This document shows positions 58,114 to 64,000 of a DNA stretch of 64,000 nucleotides, piece after piece. The translations under genes were made by a program, and so were the position numbers. Origin of the DNA: Rhizophagus clarus (Eukaryota; Glomeromycota; Glomeromycetes; Glomerales; Glomeraceae); NCBI GenBank assembly GCA_015698045.1, contig BLAL01000068.1, positions 1,178,001-1,242,000 of the forward strand, given 5' to 3'. A model generated the notes under the pieces. The model did not search any database. It was not told the DNA's origin and worked only from the letters and a program-made list of their open reading frames with translations. Positions within the stretch are counted from its first letter, which is position 1, and each line of letters opens with the position of its first letter.

Positions 58114-58389
58114 ATTATTAAATTTTAATAAAAGTATAAAAGAAAAAAATAAGCCGTTAGCTGTGCGTGAGAATATTTATTTCAATTTTCAAAGATCATA
58201 CAGATAACACAATCATGATGTAATGTAAATTTCCAGATTTTCAGTTTTAGTTTTTGGATTGCAAATTGTTTTTGAAATAGACTAAAAGTATAGCAAAATT
58301 AATGCCAAAAATGTAAATTTATTATATATAATTATATATAAAATAATTTTATTATTTATAAAAAAGAAGGAATTATAAATATTTGCAAA

Positions 58390-58560
58390 TTATCCATTCG
58401 GATTGATCCACGAATTGCTAATTTATCCACAAATATCTGGCAATATCTGGCAGATTATTCACAGATAATTCATATAAATCTGTGAAACTTAATAATGATT
58501 CGCATATCTGCATTATCCAGATATTTTTATTATCTGTACAGATTATCATCTATGGATCGC
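58390..58560. repeat. ATCTG-rich subterminal block, third copy
   Basis: Words ATCTGGCA, CACAGAT, AATCTGTGAA, ATATCTGC and TATCCAGATA repeat in both orientations, like the blocks at 41,480-41,640 and 46,110-46,256. It lies upstream of hAT pseudogene 2. Confidence 0.6.
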
Positions 58561-58649
58561 TTTACTAGGCATGTATACATCAAGGGGTAAAAGATGTGAT
58601 ATACACTGTATTTGAACAATACAGATGCAAATTGTTATCTGTCAATTTT

Positions 58650-59250
58650 CAAAATATGACGTGAAAAATACAAGAATGGAAAAATAAACCTGAAGTAAAA
58701 TAATGTTATAAAAACCTTTTTAAAAAGGTGAAGGATAACTCTGTGACGTATATGTCATTAATAATTGAAAAATTATACAATGAAAATAAAAATCTATCAA
58801 AAATATTAATAGCTTATGCTATTAGTATTTGTGAAACATTTTTGAATCCTGGAAATCAGGATATTCATATGAACGAAAAATTACTAAAACCAAAGATAAT
58901 CAAAAACTTAATAAGTTTTAATTTAAATTTTATAAGATGTTAGTTACTTAATTACAGTTATTTATTTATTTTTTTATTTTATTTTATTTTATTTTTTTTC
59001 TAGCAAAAGCTAGAAAACAAAGAAAAGTTTTTATGTTCTAAGTCTGAAGATAAATCCTCATCAACTGATGCTGACAATCGTAAATTAGGTAAAGGTGCTA
59101 ATGATGATAAAGGTACTAATAATACTGATAGTAAGAATACTGATAATGGTGAAGGTGTTAATACTGATAAAAATGGCAAAGAAGCCAATACTGATAGTAA
59201 AGATGGTGAAGAAACTAGTATCAAAAATAATAAAGGTTAAGGTATTTATG
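58650..59250 (+). pseudogene. Broken gene, possibly HMG-box-like, with Asp/Lys-rich tail
   Basis: 58,650-58,945 reads IQEWKNKPEVK, a stop, then CYKNLFKKVKDNSVTYMSLI followed by a mostly helical stretch. The spacing W-x-x-x-P-x-V-K...F-x-x-x-x-K is reminiscent of the third helix of an HMG box, a family that is abundant in these fungi. After a TTTCTAG acceptor-like site (59,003) the plus strand is open from 59,004 to a TAA at 59,237. It encodes a low-complexity Asn/Asp/Lys/Gly tail of NTDSKNTDN type. The reading phase between the two parts does not close, so I treat it as a relic. Confidence 0.3.
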
Positions 59251-60199
59251 ATTCTGATGGATCATATAATACTGAAGGAGAGGACCAGTATTTAAGTAGT
59301 TTATTCAATAACTACGAGTTGCGTAGGAGGTAGTTTTTTTTTATAAATTTTATTATTTTTTTTTTTATATATTTTTTTTATATATATTACATATTATTTT
59401 TATTATAATAATAAAATATATAATATGTATTGTAATAACGCTAGCTTAATGCAAATTTGTATAAAATTATAATAATAAATTAATTATGATTTATTTTTTA
59501 TACAGATAAATTTTTTTTTTTGGTAATAGAAGGCAATAAACTGCTTAAAATAAATTGAATTTAAAATTCTATTATAATTTTTTTTTAGTTGTGTCAGAAA
59601 ATTTTTAAATATTTAATGTATAAATTTACACACTTGACGCAAAATTACAAACTTATGTAAATTTATTATTTAAATTTGTATTTTATAGTTATGATATATA
59701 AACTTTAATCTATATCAAATATTTTATAGGAATAATACATAAATACGGTAATTTATGTCTTGTACCTTTTTTTTAATCGGATAATTATAATTGAGGTCAT
59801 AAATATTACTTTTTAGATAACAAAATATAGATAATAAAAAGGGTAAATATTTTTATTAAAGGCAAATTTTCTGATATTATAATTGTCTGAAGGTCATAAT
59901 GGTCTTAATACAGATTATTTTAGATATTTTCTGGCCAATCAAAATTAGGCTGATCTTGCACGTGATTTATTTAATATTCATATCATACACACGTCTTTTA
60001 ACTATGGTCTTTTCTGCTTATTTTTTATTTTATCTCTTTCTTTTATTTTGTTTCAAGAAATTTTATTCTTCTGTTTAATATTTTTAAATATAATATATAT
60101 TTACATATATTTCCATAATTTATTGCTTTGCAGGTACAAAAGTATTTGTTTATTAATAATACTAATTGCGCTTTTACTTATACCGTAATACTAATGATA

Positions 60200-60800
60200 T
60201 TATCCATATTTCCTTTATTCTTTTTGCTTATATCTTAATATTTACCGTGTTCCCTTTACTTTTTACCTTAATACTAACTATATACTAACTATGTTTCTTT
60301 TACTTAATACTAAATAATACAAACTATGTTTCTTTTACTACTTTAACGAATATTAACTTTATTTCTTTTATTTCTTTACCTTAATACTAACAAATACTAA
60401 CTTTATTTTTTTATTTCTTTATTTAAACTAACTATGTTTCTTTTACTTAATACTAAACAATACAAACTATGTTTCTTTTACTACTTTAACGAATATTAAC
60501 TTTATTTCTTTCTTTTTATCTTAATACTAACAAATATTAACTTTATTTCTTTTATTTCTTTACCTTAATACTAACGAATACTAACTTTATTTTTTTATTT
60601 CTTTATTTAATACTAATAATAACAATTACATTTCTTTAATTATTGTCTTAATACTAATAATGTTTCTTTAACTCTTTTATCTTAATACTAATAATATTAA
60701 TAATGTTACTTTTATCTTTGTATATTTCTTTTTATTTGTATCCTTAATGCTAACAATATTAATACTACTAATATTTACTAGGAATATTGATGCTGATAGT
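60200..60800. repeat. Irregular repeat of ACTAAC / TTTCTTTTA words
   Basis: A ladder built from TTAATACTAA, CAAACTATGTTTCTTTTAC and AACTTTATTTCTTT modules with variable order; near-identical runs occur at 60,290-60,360 and 60,425-60,500. No coding capacity. Confidence 0.7.
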
Positions 60801-61019
60801 TGTTTCTCTACTTTTTACATCTAATTATATTGTTACTTTTCCTTTTATGTAATTTATTTAAATATCTGTAATTTTTTTATAATTTAATAAAGTTACTTTT
60901 ATTTTGAATTATATCTAATGCCCAATTATTATATAAGCCCAAATATTAAAAATTGCATTATAATTTTGAAATGATACGAAATATTACGTTAATATTATTA
61001 GAAACTCTACATATCATAA

Positions 61020-61270
61020 TATTTCAAAATGTTTTAAAAAGTTACGAAATATTATTGCTTATAAAAACTTGCGACAGGTCTGAAAACTTACAAAATATTG
61101 TGTAAAATTACATATTATTATAAACTGTAAAATTACAGAATACTACAAATCATAAAATTACGAAGATTTACATATTGTAATATATACTTTGAAATATTTT
61201 AGAAAGTTACGAAATATTATACTTATGCAAACTTTTGGCAGGTCTGAAAACTTATAAAATATTTTGATGC
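61020..61270. repeat. Two-copy repeat of about 65 bp
   Basis: A block starting AAAGTTACGAAATATTAT and ending GACAGGTCTGAAAACTTA or GGCAGGTCTGAAAACTTA is seen at 61,035-61,095 and again at 61,203-61,262. Flanks contain further ACGAAATATTA words. Confidence 0.6.
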
Positions 61271-61929
61271 GTAAACTTATGTAACTTTTTACACTATAAA
61301 ATTTTCTGATGTACCATGTAATTTTATAAATCATTGTTACTTTATTTTCTTGCATAAAGTTTTTATATTTTATTTCTTTTTCATTTTTTATTCCCTAGAC
61401 ATACAATATCTGCTCACGTCCACTATTATAAATAATAATGAAAGATTTTCAGCATACTAAAGGAGTATACACTCACATCCCTATTATAAATAACAATAAA
61501 AGACTTCTGGCATACTAAAGAAATACACTCACAGCTTTCAATATACCAATTAACAAGCATATAATGATTACGTGTATCAATAAAGATAAAGATAAAAATA
61601 AAAATAAAGATAGTGATGTCAAAGATTTCAAACTTATTAATTGCAATAGAGCAGGAATTTCTTACAGAGAGCTAAAACAACTCTACAATGTATCAATGTT
61701 AGCTCTGAGTAATGTAACAAAAATTATTTCCTACCTCTTACTGTCAACATCTTCTTTATTGGTATCACCAAAAATTTTGTATTCTTCAAAGAATGTGTTA
61801 ATATCTGTTACAAATAACAATTAGATAATCCCATACAATCAATATAAAAAGGCCTGTAAAATTTGTAAGTATTTTAGCCATTCTGTAAAAAATTGTCTCA
61901 ATTTAAAATCACAGTATTGATGGACATCG

Positions 61930-64000
61930 GAAAAGTTATATCAGTTCAGATCTGTGGTGATCTGTAATTTTAGCAGATTGCCGCATTTTTTTAATGCAAT
62001 TTTGTTAAGAATCTGCGCAATACTGCAGAAATTATTTTTTTATTTTTTTCAAAGATTTTTTTATGAAAAATTTGTGATAATCTCCAAAATTGCAGATTTT
62101 TAAAATCACTTCGTACAAAAATCTTTAAAGATTTTCACAATTTTCTTCTTTAATTTAATAAACTTTGCATGATAAACTTTGATAAGCTTCCAGTTTATTT
62201 TCTCACTTAATTTCCTTTAAGACACTTAAGCTTTTTATTCGCAATACTTTAAGGAAACAATTTTTTTCAACATTTTTCATAAATATAATTTTTTTTTCAA
62301 CACCTTTCAAAGAAACAATTTTTTTTTAACACTTCAAAGAAATAAATTTTTTTCAACGTCTTTCAATTTAAAGTCTAAAAATACCCTAAGAAAAAACTTT
62401 TTTTTGTAGTTTTTTAAGCTTCGAAATTTATTAAATAGACTTGCTATCTTTTCTATCTCCCTAAAAGAATCATTTTATAGACTCTCTACAAGACCTAAAT
62501 GTACTTTTGATGGTATTCCAGACATATGATCATAAACAAATGTTAGCTAATGCTAGTTTTTGAAGGTAACCTTCAAAAAAATTTTTTTTTTATTAATTTT
62601 ATTTTAACAAACATCCATTAATGCTTGATTTCCTTTTTTGTAGGTCTGGAATACTGAAAAACAAATTCTAGCCTTCATTTTGAAGGTAAACTTTGAAATA
62701 TTTAATTTACTTTTATTTTGACGAACGTCACTAACTAAAGTTACTGCATTGAAGTTTGTAGCCGATCAGCTTCTGCGGTGTTATATGATCTAGAGATCGG
62801 TTGATAATCTAAAAAAATTTCTTTTGCAGCTTTTGCAGAACTCTTCTGAACTTCAGAATTAAAAAATAGGTATGTTTTTTTCATATTTCTTTTTTTTTTG
62901 TTTTGGAAACGTTTCTGACATTCCCTCACTTTTTTTCTTTACTAAGGCTCTTTTGAACTTTGGAATGAGTGAACAAAATTATGCTGAAACTATACTTGTT
63001 TCAGCATTTCAAGATGAGTTTTTGCTGGAAATCTTAGCCAGACTCCACATTTCGAAGGTATGGCCTTCAAAATAATTTTTTTTTTATTAAATTAACTTAA
63101 TAAACATTGATTAACATTCGTTTATCTTTTTTTTTAGGTCCAGAACACTGAACATACAGGCTCAGACTTTATTTTGAAGGTAACTTTGAAAAAAAAATAC
63201 CTTTTTTTTTATTTTCAACAAACGTTAACTAACATTTGTTTCATTTTTCTTAGGTCCAGAACTCCAATTCGAAGCGGACTGAAGTATTCGAAGGTGAAAA
63301 TAATTTTTTTTTTATATATTTTATGAAATGTTAATGTTTCATTTTGTATTTCTTTTTTTTAGGTCCAAAACTCCATTCCGAGGCAGACTACTGTAAGTAA
63401 AAAAAAAGCTCTTTTTTTTTGTATTTTAGCGAAACGTTAGTAACATTTCGCTTTCTTCTTTTTTTTACGTCTGAAACTCCATTTTGAGGTGAACCACTAA
63501 GTAAAAAAAAAACATTTTTTTTTGTATTTTAGCAGTTAGTAACGTTTCACTTTTCTTCCTTTCTTTAGGTCCGGAACTTCACTTCGAGGTGGACCACTAA
63601 ATAAAAAAAAAACTTTTTTTTTTTGTATTTTAGCAAAATATTAGTAACGTTTCGCTTCTCTTCTTTTTTTTTAGGTCCAGAACTTCACTTCGAGGCAGAC
63701 TACTGTAAATAAAAAAAAAAGATTTTTTTTTCGTATTTTAGTGAAATGTTACTAACATTTCACTTTTCTCCCTTTCTTTAGGTCCGAAACTCTATTTTAA
63801 GGCGGACCAATTCAAGTAAAAAAAAAATAAGTTTTTTTTTTCATATTTTAGCGAAATGTTAGTAACGTTTCGCTTCTCTTCTTTTTTTTAAGTCTGAAAC
63901 TCCACTTCGAGGCAGACCACTGTAAGTAAAAAAAAAAAGATTTTTTTTTTCGTATTTTAGTGAAACGTTACTAATGTTTTGCTTTTCTTCTTTTTTTTTA
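61930..64000 (+). mobile_element. Copy B: inverted second copy of the mini-exon element (cut by window end)
   Basis: It starts GTTATATCAGTTCAGATCTG, the inverse of the right end of copy A. It repeats the copy A arm to about 63,130, then enters the mini-exon array. Exon-like blocks with acceptor and donor: 62,644-62,685 (42 nt), 62,947-63,057 (111 nt, open: ALLNFGMSEQNYAETILVSA onward), 63,138-63,179 (42 nt), 63,254-63,293 (40 nt), 63,363-63,392 (30 nt) and 63,675-63,704 (30 nt). Degenerate units lie at 63,468, 63,569, 63,782 and 63,893. The first, second, third, fifth and sixth are multiples of three and open in the same phase. It is probably still repeating beyond 64,000. Confidence 0.65.

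Noticed and set aside
59095-59295. 66-codon Ile/Lys/Met-rich frame
   Set aside because: Out-of-frame reading of the low-complexity Asn/Asp tail; stops in relatives could not be checked and the composition is not protein-like.
1-64000. CRISPR array among the tandem repeats
   Set aside because: The repeats are eukaryotic minisatellites and transposon arrays. Spacers in the ~105-bp array are themselves repeated, there are no cas genes, and the genes are intron-bearing and fungal.
1-64000. tRNA, rRNA or snRNA genes
   Set aside because: I scanned for cloverleaf arms with A/B boxes (GGTTCGA-type words) and found none with matching stems; a covariance-model search could overturn this.

Overview
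The window looks like nuclear DNA of an arbuscular mycorrhizal fungus (Glomeromycotina, Rhizophagus-like). It is very A+T rich and its genes are compact, with many short GT-AG introns of about 60-100 nt. The protein set is fungal (DASH subunit Dad2, calcineurin A, Vam7, Sec6, branchpoint-bridging protein), and the flanks are full of decayed hAT, Tc1/mariner and LINE copies. The species assignment is inference; no rRNA or mitochondrial marker is present.

Layout: (1) 1-10,075 is gene-poor. It holds the 3' end of a hAT element (1-608), a perfect 32-bp x 11 minisatellite (1775-2126) and A+T-rich or decayed sequence. (2) 10,076-38,164 is a gene island of fifteen multi-exon or single-exon genes: an unknown acidic protein, mitochondrial beta-ketoacyl-ACP synthase (minus), DAD2 (+), TAD3 (minus), RPB4 (minus), TRM7 (+), SEC6 (minus), calcineurin A (+), VAM7 (+), an F-box/WD40 protein (+), SWI5 (minus), an unknown protein (minus), a CENP-P/Ctf19-like protein (+), a HAPSTR1/DUF4588-like protein (minus) and SF1/BBP (+). 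Many are in divergent or convergent pairs with very short spacers. I rebuilt exon structures by hand from splice sites; all reading phases close without frameshift. (3) 38,165-64,000 is a transposon graveyard. It contains a hairpin and helix-turn-helix relic, a decayed transposase-like gene, and a non-autonomous element (copy A, about 42.44-45.95 kb) carrying a tandem array of mini-exon-like units. These are followed by a Tc1/mariner relic, a LINE relic truncated at its 3' side, two hAT transposase pseudogenes each split by a MITE with a perfect 8-bp target duplication, low-complexity repeats, and an inverted second copy (copy B) of the mini-exon element running off the end of the window.

The island genes are housekeeping: transcription and splicing (RPB4, SF1), tRNA anticodon-loop modification (TAD3, TRM7), kinetochore (DAD2, CENP-P), membrane traffic (SEC6, VAM7), recombination (SWI5), signalling (calcineurin) and mitochondrial type II fatty acid synthesis. 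They are not an obvious pathway cluster. The most unusual object is the mini-exon array: about 30-bp blocks with acceptor-like (poly-T, AG) and donor-like (GTAAGT) edges, repeated every ~105 bp, with a CpG-containing palindrome between blocks. Related AACGTTTCGC-type palindromes also fill the two otherwise different MITEs.
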